DNA from: an uncultured Brevundimonas sp.
GTDB lineage: Bacteria; Pseudomonadota; Alphaproteobacteria; Caulobacterales; Caulobacteraceae
Direction of reading: 5' to 3'
Length of the DNA stretch: 62,611 nucleotides
NCBI RefSeq assembly: GCF_937870815.1
Contig: NZ_CALMZS010000138.1
Location: forward strand, 1 to 62,611
Position 1 is the first letter of the stretch. Every line of letters starts with the position of its first letter. The position numbers were made by a program, and so were the translations under genes. The notes beneath the pieces were generated by a model that made no database searches, was not told the origin of the DNA, and was given only the letters and a program-made list of their open reading frames with translations. Positions 16,783-26,369 of the stretch are shown piece after piece.

Positions 16783-19077
16783 TCAGGCGGCCATCGAACT
16801 GGCCATCGCCGCCGGCAGGGTGGCGATCAGGTTCATCAGCTCGGCGGCGTCGAACGGCTTGGGCAGATGCAGGTCGGCCCCGGCCTCCCGGGCGGCGGCG
16901 ATGTGTTCGGGCAGGGCGTTGGCCGTGAGCATGACGACGGGCGTGCGGCCCAGGCCCATGGCCGCCTCGTGCAGACGGATCTCCCGGGTCGCCGTCAGCC
17001 CGTCCATGACCGGCATCTGCATGTCCATCAGCACGATGTCGTAGCCGCCGTCCCTGAACGCCTGGACGGCCTGGGCGCCGTCCTCGACCGAGGTCAGGGC
17101 CACGTCCGCCTGGGCCAGGATCATCTCGACGACGCGGCGGTTGACGGGGTGGTCGTCGGCGAGCAGCACACGGACGGTTCCCCTGGTCGCCGCGAGGGTT
17201 CCGGCCGGGCCCTCGACGGCGGCGGCCGGCGCCTGGGCCGCCCTGAAGGGCACGGTCAGGATGAAGGCCGAACCGCCCCCGGGCTCGCTTTCGCAGTCGA
17301 GGTCGCCGCCCATCATCCCGGCCAGCTGGCGCGAGATGGCCAGGCCGAGGCCCGAGCCGCCGAATTTGCGGGTGATGGCGCCGTCGGCCTGTTCGAACCG
17401 GCTGAACAGACGTTCGCGGGTCTGGCTGTCGAAGCCGATGCCGGTGTCCTCGACGGAGAAGCGGAGAGTCGGAACGCCGTCCCGGTCGGGGCCGGCGGCG
17501 GCGGTGAGGCTGACGAAGCCCTCAGTGGTGAATTTGACCGCGTTGGACACCAGGTTGGTCAGGATCTGCTTCAGGCGCACTACGTCGCCCTCGATCCAGC
17601 CGTCGGCCTCCGGCGCGATCTCGACGAAGAACTGCAGCCCCTTGTCGCGAGCCGACGCCTCATAGAGATGGGCGGCGTCGCGGACGGCGCGGCCGAGATC
17701 GAACGCCTCTTCGGACAGCTCCAGCCGGCCGGATTCGACCCGGGCGAGGTCGAGGATGTCGCTGAGCAGCACCTGCAGGGTGCGCCCGGACGACTGGATC
17801 AGGTCGAGCATCTCGGTCTGCCGGGGCGTCAGGCCGGTATGGACCAGGGCCTGGGCGACGCCGATGACCCCGTTCAGCGGCGTGCGGATCTCATGGCTCA
17901 TATTGGCCAGGAACTGGCTCTTGGCGGCGTTGGCCGCCTCGGCGGCGTCGCGCGCCTCGGCCAGGGCCCGGGCGTCGTTCTTGAGATCGGTGATGTCGGT
18001 GCAGACGGTGACGATGCCCCCGGCGGCGGTGCGGCGGTCGGCGACGCGCAGCCAGCGATCGCCGGCGATGCGCTGCTCCATGGTGGCCGACAGGGCGCGC
18101 CGGGCCTCCAGCCGTTCGGCCAGCCAGGCCTCCTCGCGCCCCCTGGCTTCGGCGTAGAGCCCTTCTTCGAGGCCGATCCGGATGATCTCCCGAAAGGTCA
18201 TGCCGACCTGGAGATTGGACGACAGTTCCGGGTTCACCTCGTCGTAGCGGTTGTTCCACAGGACCAGCCGGTCGTCGGCGTCGAAGAAGGCCAGGCCGTC
18301 GGGCATGGCGTCGATCGCCTCGCGAATCTGCCTCAGCGCGCCCGAACGCGAGATATAGCCCATCCAGGAGACCGCGCCGGCCACGGCGACAAGGCCCATG
18401 ACCATCAGGACCAGAACCGCCAGCATGGCCGGGGCGGAGAGGCTCGGGCCGAGGCCGTGGGCCGCCGCCGCCGGGTCGGGCGCGACCACCATGGCGCTCA
18501 TGGCCGTGAAGTGAAGAATGACGATGGAGAGGGCGCCGGACGCGCAGGCGGCGACGAACCGCGCCGCGCCCGGGCCGTAGACGACCGCCCCGGTCAGCAG
18601 GGCCGCGGCCAGGCCGCCGGCGACGGCCGCCGCCGCGAGACCCGGATGCCATCCGATGACGCGGCCCGGCAGGTCCAGCGCGGCGACGCCGACGAAATGC
18701 ATGGCCGCCACGCCCGAGAGGCCGACCATGCCGCCGAGCCCGCGGTTCAGGCGGCCGCACCTCGCCAGGATGATGACCGAGCCGATCGCCACCCCGCCGA
18801 CGCCGAGGATCAGCGACAGCAGGGTCAGCGCAAGGCCGTAGCGGATCTCGCCCCCGGCGTCGTAGCCCTGCATGGCCAGGAAATGGGTCGAGAAGGCCGC
18901 CACCCCGCCGACCACGGCGCCGAGCAGGGCGACTTCCCGGCGCCGCGCCCGCGGCAGGGTCTGGGCCTCGACCAGCAGCCGGAAGGCGACGCCGAGCCCG
19001 AGGACGCACAGCAGCGCGGCCGCCAGCGTCCAGCGCCAGTCGTGCTCGACCACCAGGCAGTACAGGATCCGGTCCAC
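16783..19077 (-). CDS. MHYT-PAS hybrid sensor histidine kinase
   Basis: The 764-residue protein has an N-terminal MHYT sensor of about seven helices (residues 1-235, with repeated MHF/LHFTAM-type motifs such as AAMHFVGVAAL). Then come a PAS domain (about 255-365, DGLAFFDADDRLVLWNNRYDE), a HisKA domain with the H-box MSHEIRTPLNGVIG near 395, a HATPase domain, and a C-terminal receiver (about 640-755, phospho-acceptor Asp in VLMDMQMPVMDG). MHYT domains are proposed to bind copper and sense gases such as O2, CO or NO. The start is GTG. No output regulator lies nearby, so the phosphorelay partner is unknown. Confidence 0.92.
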   Translation of the reverse strand: MDRILYCLVVEHDWRWTLAAALLCVLGLGVAFRLLVEAQTLPRARRREVALLGAVVGGVAAFSTHFLAMQGYDAGGEIRYGLALTLLSLILGVGGVAIGSVIILARCGRLNRGLGGMVGLSGVAAMHFVGVAALDLPGRVIGWHPGLAAAAVAGGLAAALLTGAVVYGPGAARFVAACASGALSIVILHFTAMSAMVVAPDPAAAAHGLGPSLSAPAMLAVLVLMVMGLVAVAGAVSWMGYISRSGALRQIREAIDAMPDGLAFFDADDRLVLWNNRYDEVNPELSSNLQVGMTFREIIRIGLEEGLYAEARGREEAWLAERLEARRALSATMEQRIAGDRWLRVADRRTAAGGIVTVCTDITDLKNDARALAEARDAAEAANAAKSQFLANMSHEIRTPLNGVIGVAQALVHTGLTPRQTEMLDLIQSSGRTLQVLLSDILDLARVESGRLELSEEAFDLGRAVRDAAHLYEASARDKGLQFFVEIAPEADGWIEGDVVRLKQILTNLVSNAVKFTTEGFVSLTAAAGPDRDGVPTLRFSVEDTGIGFDSQTRERLFSRFEQADGAITRKFGGSGLGLAISRQLAGMMGGDLDCESEPGGGSAFILTVPFRAAQAPAAAVEGPAGTLAATRGTVRVLLADDHPVNRRVVEMILAQADVALTSVEDGAQAVQAFRDGGYDIVLMDMQMPVMDGLTATREIRLHEAAMGLGRTPVVMLTANALPEHIAAAREAGADLHLPKPFDAAELMNLIATLPAAMASSMAA

Positions 19078-19143
19078 GTCGCCCCCTTATGACCGGACAG
19101 CATCCGGCCAAGGGGTGAAGAAACCGTGGCTGTGGCGAAAATC

Positions 19144-19767
19144 TTAGACGGACACCTCGACCTCGACCTCGAAGGCCTGGCCGAGCACCGAGGTCGGATT
19201 GACCTGGGCGCGGTCGCGGCGGACCTCGAAATGCAGGTGCGGCCCGGTGGAGCGACCGGTCGATCCGACCAGGCCGATGGCCTCGCCGGAGGCCAGGCGA
19301 TCGCCCGGCGCCACGTCGATCCGGTTCAGGTGGGCGTAGAAGGTGCTCATGCCGTTGGGGTGGCGGACCTCGATGAAGCGGCCGTAGCCGGCGGCCTCAT
19401 AGCCCGTGCGCGTCACCTCGCCCTCGCTGGCGACGAAGACGCTGGTGCCCTGCGGTGCGGCGATGTCGACGCCCTTGTGCTGGCGCGCCCGGGCCTCGCC
19501 GGCGAGGCGGCGCAACCCGAAGGCCGAGTTGATGGCGTAGCCCTTGAGCGGCGTCACGAAGGCGATCAGGCGCGTCATCGGGCCGGCCGGACGGGCCACC
19601 GCGGTCACCGGAGGCGCCTCGGGCTCGGCCCGTTCGGCCTCGGTCGGCGGCTGGTAGGGCTCCGGCGGGGGAGCCGCGGCCATGGCCAGCACGGCGACCG
19701 AGGCCAGGGCGGCGGCCTGACCGGAATGAAACAGGAACGACCGTACGGTCGGCAACAGTCGTCGCAT
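19144..19767 (-). CDS. M23 (LytM-type) peptidoglycan endopeptidase
   Basis: The 207-residue protein has an N-terminal signal/anchor helix (about residues 15-32), a Pro/Glu-rich linker and a C-terminal M23 domain (about 90-195). Metal ligands are visible in HKGVDIA and in HLHFE. M23 enzymes cut peptidoglycan cross-links in the periplasm, or act as inactive activators of amidases. All ligand motifs are present here, so activity is likely. It lies about 65 bp downstream of the MHYT kinase on the same strand in reading order before it, with its own start at 19767. Confidence 0.9.
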   Translation of the reverse strand: MRRLLPTVRSFLFHSGQAAALASVAVLAMAAAPPPEPYQPPTEAERAEPEAPPVTAVARPAGPMTRLIAFVTPLKGYAINSAFGLRRLAGEARARQHKGVDIAAPQGTSVFVASEGEVTRTGYEAAGYGRFIEVRHPNGMSTFYAHLNRIDVAPGDRLASGEAIGLVGSTGRSTGPHLHFEVRRDRAQVNPTSVLGQAFEVEVEVSV

Positions 19768-19979
19768 GGGCGGCGTCAGCTCCGTCTTTTCGGCTCATTG
19801 AGCGGTGAAGGGCGCCGACGGGCCGCACGACTGGCGACGCTCTCGGCCGGCGACCGGGACAACCGCCTTTCTAGGGGGCGGGCCGGGCGACTTTGGGGCC
19901 GAAAAGGTTCCGCCGGGGCGACAGGAAGTCGCAGCGGAGCCATAAAAAGGCGAACAAAATCAGCAAAATCCTGAAATCG

Positions 19980-20011
19980 AAAAAGGCGCGCCGTCCGAAG
20001 ACTGGCGCGCC
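19980..20011 (-). terminator. Intrinsic terminator of the GDSL autotransporter gene
   Basis: On the minus strand GGCGCGCC (20011-20004) pairs with GGCGCGCC (19992-19985) around an 11-nt loop. Five T residues follow (19984-19980). It sits about 20 bp after the esterase stop. Confidence 0.8.
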
Positions 20012-20032
20012 CGTCGGTGATCCGGCCCGCGA

Positions 20033-21862
20033 CTATGGCAGCGGCAGGCGGAAGGTGACGGCCCCCATGTGGCTGTCCGCGGCGTCGCCGAAACGGCCGC
20101 GGTAGCCCAGCGAAACCGTGCCCGGGCCGACCTCGGCCTCAAGCCCGGCCGAGGCGATCAGGGAGCCGCCGAACGGGTCTTCGACCTCATGTTCGAGAAT
20201 CCGCGCCGGGTTGCCGGCGATGCCGACCCGGACCGCGTCGCTGCTCTCGGCGAAGCTGTCGCGATAGCCGCCCTCGACCCAGAAACTCATCCCGTCGCCG
20301 CCGCCTTCGGCGCGCAGGGCGACCTCGGCGGCCGCGCCCTGCACCGTCCGGTCCTCGTACTGGTACTGGGCGGCGGCGCCCTGCTCGACGTAGCCGTTGA
20401 CGTCGGTGGAGACGAAGGTGACGGCGACGCGCGGCGACAGGGCGACGCCGCCCATGTCGAACCAGGCCCCGGCCTGGACGCGGGCCCCGAGGCCGCCGCC
20501 GTCGGTCTCGCCGCTGTGGACGACCGGAGCCAGGGCGGTGACGCGGGTGATGTCGTCGTAGTGGTCGATCGAGCCGCCCGCCGTGGCGCTGACGAACATC
20601 GACCCCGCCCGCCAGCCGGCGTAGAGGTCGAAGGCGTAGGTCTCGACGTCGAAGGCCATCGGCCCGGCCCCGACCTCGGCGGTGCGGAAGGTTCCGGCCA
20701 GGCCGAAGCGCAGGGTCTCGGACATGACGTGGTCGAGCCCCAGCCGCCCGCCCCAGCCGGTGGCGTCGGCCGCCGCGATGACGCCGCGGGCGTCGGTCTC
20801 GACGCTGTCGTAAAGGGCGTCGAAGGTCAGGTGGGAGCCGGGCTCCCACGTCCCGCGCGCCGACAGGCCCTCGCCGGCGAGGTCGAGCAGATCCTCCCGC
20901 TGGCGGAAGCCGGTCTCGGCCTGGACCGCCGACTGGGCGCCGCGGTCGCCGTAGCGCAGATAGTCGTCGGCCAGGGCGGCGATCAGGCGGTGCCCCGCGG
21001 CCGTGGGGTGGACGCTGTCCCAGTACAGATAGGTGTCGGGGCTGGCGCAGACGGTGACGCCGTTGAAGCAGGCGTCGCGGGCATTGGTCAGGCCGAAGGC
21101 GGCCGGATTGGCGGCCAGCGGATCGCTGATCTTGTAGAGGTCCATCAGGATGATGTTGGCGTCGGGTTGGTTCGCCGCGACCGCGAACAGGCCCGTCGCC
21201 AGGGCGGAGTTGAAGGTCGTGCCGGCGAAATCGGCGAGCGCCGAGCCGTTGGGCCCCACAAGCGGATTGGTCGGTGAAAACTGCGGCGTGACGCCCAGAC
21301 GCGGCAGGTTGCCGACCAGGATCGTGCCCGCCCCGGCTCCGGCGACGGAGTTGACGATGAAGCTGATGTCCGCCGCCGCGGCGGTGGCGGCCGCCTGCAT
21401 GGTCGACTGGGCGGTCAAGGGGTTCGCCGCCGCGGCCGGGAACGCCTGGAAGATGTTGTTGGCCCCGCCCAGGACGCTGACCAGGTCATTGGCCCCGAAG
21501 GTTCCGCCGCCGCCGGTGTAGGCCAGCAACTGGTTGCGCATCCCGGGGGGCAGGGCGGCGTTGTCGGTGCGCGCCCCGCCGAAGGCGTAGTTGACGCTGC
21601 CGGTCACGGGCGCGCCGGCGGTGAAGCGTCCGGCGTCGAAGCCGAGCAGTTCCGTGAACACCGGACCGTTCGAGAAGCGGCCCTGGTAGTAGGGCGGCGA
21701 GGTCGGCTGGCCGATCAGGGCGTAGAGGTTGCCGTTGTCGCTCAGACTGTCGCCGAACACGACCAGACGGCCGTAGCTCTGGGCGCTGGCGGTGAACGCG
21801 AAGGCGCCGACGGCGGCGACGGTCAGCGCGGCGGCGGCCGCGTTACGCAGGAAACGTGACAT
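20033..21862 (-). CDS. Autotransporter GDSL/SGNH esterase
   Basis: The 609-residue protein has a Sec signal peptide (residues 1-27, ending TASAQ). An SGNH hydrolase passenger follows, with block I FGDSLSDNGN near residue 36 carrying the catalytic Ser and the late WDSVHPTAAGH near 290 carrying Asp and His. The C-terminal autotransporter beta-barrel spans about 345-609 and ends in alternating hydrophobic residues. It should be displayed on or released from the outer membrane, where relatives act as lipases or esterases. The ATG at 21862 follows GGGAGG; an earlier in-frame start would spoil the signal peptide. Confidence 0.93.
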   Translation of the reverse strand: MSRFLRNAAAAALTVAAVGAFAFTASAQSYGRLVVFGDSLSDNGNLYALIGQPTSPPYYQGRFSNGPVFTELLGFDAGRFTAGAPVTGSVNYAFGGARTDNAALPPGMRNQLLAYTGGGGTFGANDLVSVLGGANNIFQAFPAAAANPLTAQSTMQAAATAAAADISFIVNSVAGAGAGTILVGNLPRLGVTPQFSPTNPLVGPNGSALADFAGTTFNSALATGLFAVAANQPDANIILMDLYKISDPLAANPAAFGLTNARDACFNGVTVCASPDTYLYWDSVHPTAAGHRLIAALADDYLRYGDRGAQSAVQAETGFRQREDLLDLAGEGLSARGTWEPGSHLTFDALYDSVETDARGVIAAADATGWGGRLGLDHVMSETLRFGLAGTFRTAEVGAGPMAFDVETYAFDLYAGWRAGSMFVSATAGGSIDHYDDITRVTALAPVVHSGETDGGGLGARVQAGAWFDMGGVALSPRVAVTFVSTDVNGYVEQGAAAQYQYEDRTVQGAAAEVALRAEGGGDGMSFWVEGGYRDSFAESSDAVRVGIAGNPARILEHEVEDPFGGSLIASAGLEAEVGPGTVSLGYRGRFGDAADSHMGAVTFRLPLP

Positions 21863-21952
21863 CGAAAATCCTCCCCCGGCCGTCATCATGCGACCGTTGC
21901 ATGACACTCTGCGCCGCTTTCGCGCGCGCGCAAGATGCCGTCGGGGAAGCTT

Positions 21953-23842
21953 TCAGTGCAGCATCCGGAAGCGCAGCGTCCCGGCCACATTCCTGAGCGC
22001 CTTCAGGGCGGCCGGATCGTAGTCGCGGTCGACATCGGTGATCACATAGCCGGTGCGCTCGTCGGTCTTCAGATGCTGGCCGAGGATGTTCAGCCCCGCC
22101 GCCGCCAGGGCGCGGTTCAGCTCGGCCAGGACGCCGGGCTGGTTGCGGTGGATGTGCAGGATGCGGTGGGCCCCGGTCACCTCGGCCAGCTGCACGTTCG
22201 GCAGGTTGACGCAGAAGGTGGTGTCGCCGCGGTTCAGATAGGCCAGCAGACGCTCGGCCGCGAACTCCGCGATGGCTTCCTGGGCCTCCTCGGTCGAGCC
22301 GCCGATGTGCGGGGTCAGGATGACGTTCTTCAGGCCCCGCAGCGGGCTGTCGAACGGATCGGCGTTGGTCGCCGGCTCGTCCGGGAAGACGTCGAGGGCG
22401 GCCCCGCCGATGCGGCCCGAGCCGAGCGCCTGGGCCAGGGCCCCGACATCGACGACATGCCCCCGCGACAGGTTCAGCAGCAGGGCTCCGGGCTTCATCC
22501 GCGACAGCTCGGCGGCGCCGATCAGGTTGGCGTTGGCGGCCCGCCCGTCGACGTGCAGGCTGACCACGTCGCTGTCGGTCAGCAGGGCCTCGAGAGAGGG
22601 CATGCGCCGCGCATTGCCCAGGGCCAGCCGTTCGGTCAGGTCGTGGAAGATCACCCGCATGCCCAGCGCCTCGGCCAGAACCGACAGTTGCGAGCCGATG
22701 GCGCCGTAGCCGACGATGCCCAGAGTCTTGCCGCGCAGCTCGCGCGAGCCGGTCGCCGACTTGTTCCATTCGCCCCGGTGCATGGCCGTCGACTTGTCGG
22801 CGACGTCGCGCAACAGGGCGATGGTCAGGCCGACCGCCAGCTCGACGACCGAACGGGTGTTGGAGTAGGGCGCGTTGAACACCGCCACCCCGCGCCCGGC
22901 GGCGGCGTCGAGGTCGATCTGGTTGGTGCCGATGCAGAAGGCGGCGACGGCCATCAGCCTGTCGGCGGCGTCGAGCACGCGGGCGCTGACCTGGGTCTTG
23001 GAGCGCACGCCCAGCACATGGACCCCCCGGATGCGCTCGATCAGGGCGTCCTCGCCCAGGGCGCCGGCGGCGGTCTCGACCTGGTAGCCGGCCGTCTCCA
23101 GCCGCTCGACCGCGGCGGGGTGGATGTTCTCGAGCAGGAGCATGCGCATCCGGCTGCGCGGATAGGACCAGCGGCCCGACAGTCCTTCCAGATGCAGGAA
23201 TTCGTCGATCGAGCGCACCTCGGCGTCGGCGGCGGCGACCACCGGGGGGCGGCGCACCACCTCGGTGAAGGCGTAGAATCGGTCGGCGGCGCCGGCCTGC
23301 CTGACCTCCGCGTCGGTCCAGCCGTCGCCGATCATGACGACCGGGCCGGCCAGGCCGAGGGCCTTCAGCGCCGTGGCCTTGCCGCCGGCGTGCGACAGGG
23401 GGTTGGCCTCGTCGACCCCGGCGACCCGGCCCGCGGCGTCGTAGACCAGATCGTTGCACAGCACCCGGTCCGGAGCGACGCCCAGCCGCCCGGCGACGGG
23501 GGCGATGATCTCGCGGAAGCCGCCCGAGACGATGACGATGCGGCCCGGCCGGTCGCGGAAGAAGGCCAGGTTCTTGCGCACCGACGGCGTGCCCTCGTCG
23601 AGGATGCGCTCGGCGAGGGAGACGACGTGCTCGCGGGTCAGCGGCAGCAGGGCGAGGCGGCGGCGCAGCGCCTCGCCGAAGGCGATCTCTCCGGCCATGG
23701 CCTGATCGGTCAGCCGGCTGATCTCCGCCCTGATCGCGTCTCCGTCCGCGGCCCCGGCCAGGGCCAGGTCGGCCAGGGCCTCAAGCGTCTCTATGCGGAC
23801 AAGGGTCGAATCGAAGTCGAAAACGAAGATAGGGTCAGCCAT
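21953..23842 (-). CDS. serA: Fused phosphoserine phosphatase / 3-phosphoglycerate dehydrogenase
   Basis: One 629-residue frame joins two serine-pathway enzymes. Residues 1-210 are a HAD phosphoserine phosphatase: FDFDSTLV with D9 and D11, IVIVSGG, and VVMIGDGWTDAE. From about 225 it is an E. coli-type SerA: NAD-binding GYGAIGSQL, catalytic Arg in NLSRGHVVD, Glu in DVFPDEP, His in TPHIGGSTEE, and a C-terminal ACT domain (HRNQPGVLAELNRAL) that usually gives feedback control by serine. It would thus catalyse the first and last steps of serine synthesis; SerC is separate and not seen here. The ATG at 23842 is preferred to a GTG at 23860. Confidence 0.93.
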   Translation of the reverse strand: MADPIFVFDFDSTLVRIETLEALADLALAGAADGDAIRAEISRLTDQAMAGEIAFGEALRRRLALLPLTREHVVSLAERILDEGTPSVRKNLAFFRDRPGRIVIVSGGFREIIAPVAGRLGVAPDRVLCNDLVYDAAGRVAGVDEANPLSHAGGKATALKALGLAGPVVMIGDGWTDAEVRQAGAADRFYAFTEVVRRPPVVAAADAEVRSIDEFLHLEGLSGRWSYPRSRMRMLLLENIHPAAVERLETAGYQVETAAGALGEDALIERIRGVHVLGVRSKTQVSARVLDAADRLMAVAAFCIGTNQIDLDAAAGRGVAVFNAPYSNTRSVVELAVGLTIALLRDVADKSTAMHRGEWNKSATGSRELRGKTLGIVGYGAIGSQLSVLAEALGMRVIFHDLTERLALGNARRMPSLEALLTDSDVVSLHVDGRAANANLIGAAELSRMKPGALLLNLSRGHVVDVGALAQALGSGRIGGAALDVFPDEPATNADPFDSPLRGLKNVILTPHIGGSTEEAQEAIAEFAAERLLAYLNRGDTTFCVNLPNVQLAEVTGAHRILHIHRNQPGVLAELNRALAAAGLNILGQHLKTDERTGYVITDVDRDYDPAALKALRNVAGTLRFRMLH

Positions 23843-23896
23843 GGGGCGACCTTGGCCCACCTTCGCAGTCGCAGCAATGGCGGGATCGCGGTGGCG

Positions 23897-25303
23897 TCAG
23901 AAGCGGCCGAGGCTGCGCAGCCGGCTGTCCGGCCGCCGGGCGTCCATCGCCGCCGCGCCGACCGCCGCCGCAATCGTGGCCAGGGCCAGGATGGCGCCGC
24001 CCTCCCGGGCGTGGCCGCGGGCGTAGGTCCCCGCCTCGGAGGCGTAGAGACGGGCCCGCTTGCCGTGCTTTTTCAGCGCCTTGCGCGAGCTGTGCCGGGT
24101 GTCCTCGAAGAACCGGCGCGACCGGTGACGGGCGTCGCCGCCGAGGTCCGCGGCCCGTTCGCCGGCCTCGCCGACGCCGCGCCGCACGGTTTCGGTCAGA
24201 TCCTCGAGCCGGGTGCGCAGGCCATGGCCGTCGACCCAGCCGCGCGGATCGAGGCGGCCGCGCAGGGTTTCCAGCCGCGTCGGCCCGGTGCGCTGGTTCA
24301 GCAGCAGGGTGGCGAGGCCGACGCCGGCCAGGATGGCGACCACGCCGGCGGCGACGCCGGGGTGTTTCCTGACTTCGGCGAGGGCGGAGAACTGTCGGAC
24401 CATCGGATAGTAGACCTCTTCATCGAGACCGTCCTCGGTCGGGTCGTAGAGCCCGTCCTCGTCCGGCTGCCAGGCGGAACGCCTGTCCCGCATCAGGGAG
24501 GGAGCGAACCGGGCGAAAAGAGGTTCCGCCACCCCGGGCAGGACCGAATAGAAGCTGGCGATCAGCCGGCCGCCGCCGCCGACGGTGATCTCGCGGATCG
24601 GGTGCTCGGCGCAGTACAGGATGGTGTCGGCCACCACATGGGTCGCATAGACCGGCTGCGGATTCTGCACCGCCTGGCCGGTCAGGTTGCGGGCGTGCCG
24701 GTTGTAGGGGGTGTCGATCGCCGCCGGCTTGACCAGGCTGACGGTGATCGGCGCCTGGTCGCGCATCAGCTCCATGCGCAGGGCGTTGGTGAAGCCCTTG
24801 ACCGCGTGTTTGGAGGCCGAATAGACGCCCTGGACCGGGATCGGCGCGTCGGACAGGATCGAGCCGACGTTGATGATGGCCCCGCCGTCGGGCCGCCCCC
24901 GCAGGTGTTCGGCGGCGACCAGCGAGCCGTTGACCACGCCCCAGTAGTTGGTCTCGAACAGCCGCCGCTGGTCTTCCAGCGCCGTCTCCCGGATCGCCCC
25001 GAAGATCGAAACGCCGGCGTTGTTGATCCAGGTGTCGAAGCCGCCGAACAGCCGCCGGCATTTGTCCGCCGCCTCGGCGAGGGCGTCGTAATCGGCCACG
25101 TCGGCGACGGCCCACGCCGCCCGCGCGCCGGCGGCCTGCAACTCCTCGGTCAGGGCCTTCAGATCGCTCTCGCCGCGGGCGATCAGGAAGACGCAGGCCC
25201 CGGCCCGGGCCGCCCGCCGGGCCACCGCCAGGCCGATGCCCGAGGTCGCGCCGGTGACCACGATGGCCTGTTGCTTCAGGGGCTTGAGCGTCGCTTTGGT
25301 CAT
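23897..25303 (-). CDS. SDR-family oxidoreductase with C-terminal membrane segments
   Basis: The 468-residue protein starts with a classical short-chain dehydrogenase domain (residues 10-260): GATSGIGLA nucleotide-binding motif, NNAGVSIFG, catalytic Ser in NVGSILSD, and YSASK with the Tyr and Lys. It then adds about 200 residues containing a hydrophobic helix (VAAGVVAILAGVGLATLLL, about 325-343), a basic, helical segment and a final hydrophobic stretch near 440-456, so it is probably tethered to the membrane. The substrate is unknown. serB-serA starts 54 bp downstream and may share its transcript. Confidence 0.88.
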   Translation of the reverse strand: MTKATLKPLKQQAIVVTGATSGIGLAVARRAARAGACVFLIARGESDLKALTEELQAAGARAAWAVADVADYDALAEAADKCRRLFGGFDTWINNAGVSIFGAIRETALEDQRRLFETNYWGVVNGSLVAAEHLRGRPDGGAIINVGSILSDAPIPVQGVYSASKHAVKGFTNALRMELMRDQAPITVSLVKPAAIDTPYNRHARNLTGQAVQNPQPVYATHVVADTILYCAEHPIREITVGGGGRLIASFYSVLPGVAEPLFARFAPSLMRDRRSAWQPDEDGLYDPTEDGLDEEVYYPMVRQFSALAEVRKHPGVAAGVVAILAGVGLATLLLNQRTGPTRLETLRGRLDPRGWVDGHGLRTRLEDLTETVRRGVGEAGERAADLGGDARHRSRRFFEDTRHSSRKALKKHGKRARLYASEAGTYARGHAREGGAILALATIAAAVGAAAMDARRPDSRLRSLGRF

Positions 25304-25451
25304 GAAACGGGCCGGCTGCAAAGGATCGGGGACTCATTCGGAACGGGACCGGAATCCCGCCGGTTCCTGCTCTAGCACGCCGCCCTTACCAATCACGATA
25401 CGGGCGCCTATCTTGCGGCGCTTCCGCATCTCCGCCTCCCGAAGGACCGCC

Positions 25452-26369
25452 GTGACCGATCGCGCGCCCGCCGCTCCCGCGGCCGACAATCTCGCCGCCG
25501 CCTTCCAGATCGAGGGCTGGCCGGTGCGCGGCCGGCTGGTCCGGCTGGGCGCGACCATCGACGCCATCCTGTCGGCCCACGCCTATCCGGAACCGGTCGC
25601 GGCCCTGCTCGGCGAGGCCTGCGCCCTGGCCGCCCTGATCGGCTCCAGCCTGAAGTTCGAGGGCCGGCTGATCGTCCAGGCCCAGGGCGACGGGCCGGTC
25701 CGCTACGTCGTCGCCGACTACGACACCCGGGGCCATCTGCGCGGCTACTGCCGCTTCGACGCGGCCGAGGTCGCCGCCGTCTCGCAAGGGTTCGTCCGCC
25801 CCGGCGCCCGGACCCTGCTGGGCGAGGGGCTGTTCGTGATGACGCTGGACCGCGGCCCCGACTTCGAGCGCACCCAGGGCATCACCCCGATCGAGGGCGA
25901 GAGCCTGTCGCTGGCCGCCGAACACTATTTCCAGCAGTCCGAGCAGATCCCGACCCGGGTGCGGCTGGCCATCGGCTCCGTGATCATCGGGGCGGGCACG
26001 GTCTGGCGCGCGGGCGGGGCGCTGATCCAGCTGATCGCCGGCGACGCCGCCCGCGGCTCGACCGAGGAGGCCTGGGACCGCTCGCGCGCCCTGTTCCAGA
26101 CCCTGGGCGACGACGAGCTGATCGACCCGACCCTGTCGCCCGAGACATTGCTGTTCCGCCTGTTCCATGAGGACGGGGTGCGGCTGGAGGACCCCCGCGC
26201 CCTGCGCGCCGTATGCCGCTGCTCCAGGGACCGCATCGGCACGGTGCTGTCCTCCTTCTCCCCGGAGGAGCGGGCGGAGATGGTCGAGGACGACGGCAAG
26301 ATCCGGGTGACCTGCGAGTATTGCGCCACCGTCTACGAGCTCGAGCCGGAAGACGTCGGGGAAGGGTAG
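25452..26369 (+). CDS. hslO: Hsp33 redox-regulated chaperone
   Basis: The 305-residue protein matches Hsp33. The N-terminal chaperone domain contains LIGSSLKFEGRLIVQAQGDGP-like sequence (about residues 65-85), and the C-terminal zinc/redox switch has CRC near 256 and CEYC about 30 residues later. Oxidation of these Cys releases zinc and unfolds the linker, turning on holdase activity. The start is GTG at 25452 after AAGGA; the open frame extends upstream but without conserved sequence. It is divergent from the SDR gene. Confidence 0.95.
   Translation: MTDRAPAAPAADNLAAAFQIEGWPVRGRLVRLGATIDAILSAHAYPEPVAALLGEACALAALIGSSLKFEGRLIVQAQGDGPVRYVVADYDTRGHLRGYCRFDAAEVAAVSQGFVRPGARTLLGEGLFVMTLDRGPDFERTQGITPIEGESLSLAAEHYFQQSEQIPTRVRLAIGSVIIGAGTVWRAGGALIQLIAGDAARGSTEEAWDRSRALFQTLGDDELIDPTLSPETLLFRLFHEDGVRLEDPRALRAVCRCSRDRIGTVLSSFSPEERAEMVEDDGKIRVTCEYCATVYELEPEDVGEG

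Noticed and set aside
21935-25375. Plus-strand open frame of more than 1100 codons
   Set aside because: It is antisense to serB-serA and the SDR gene, whose motifs are complete. The translated sequence is low-complexity and matches no domain.
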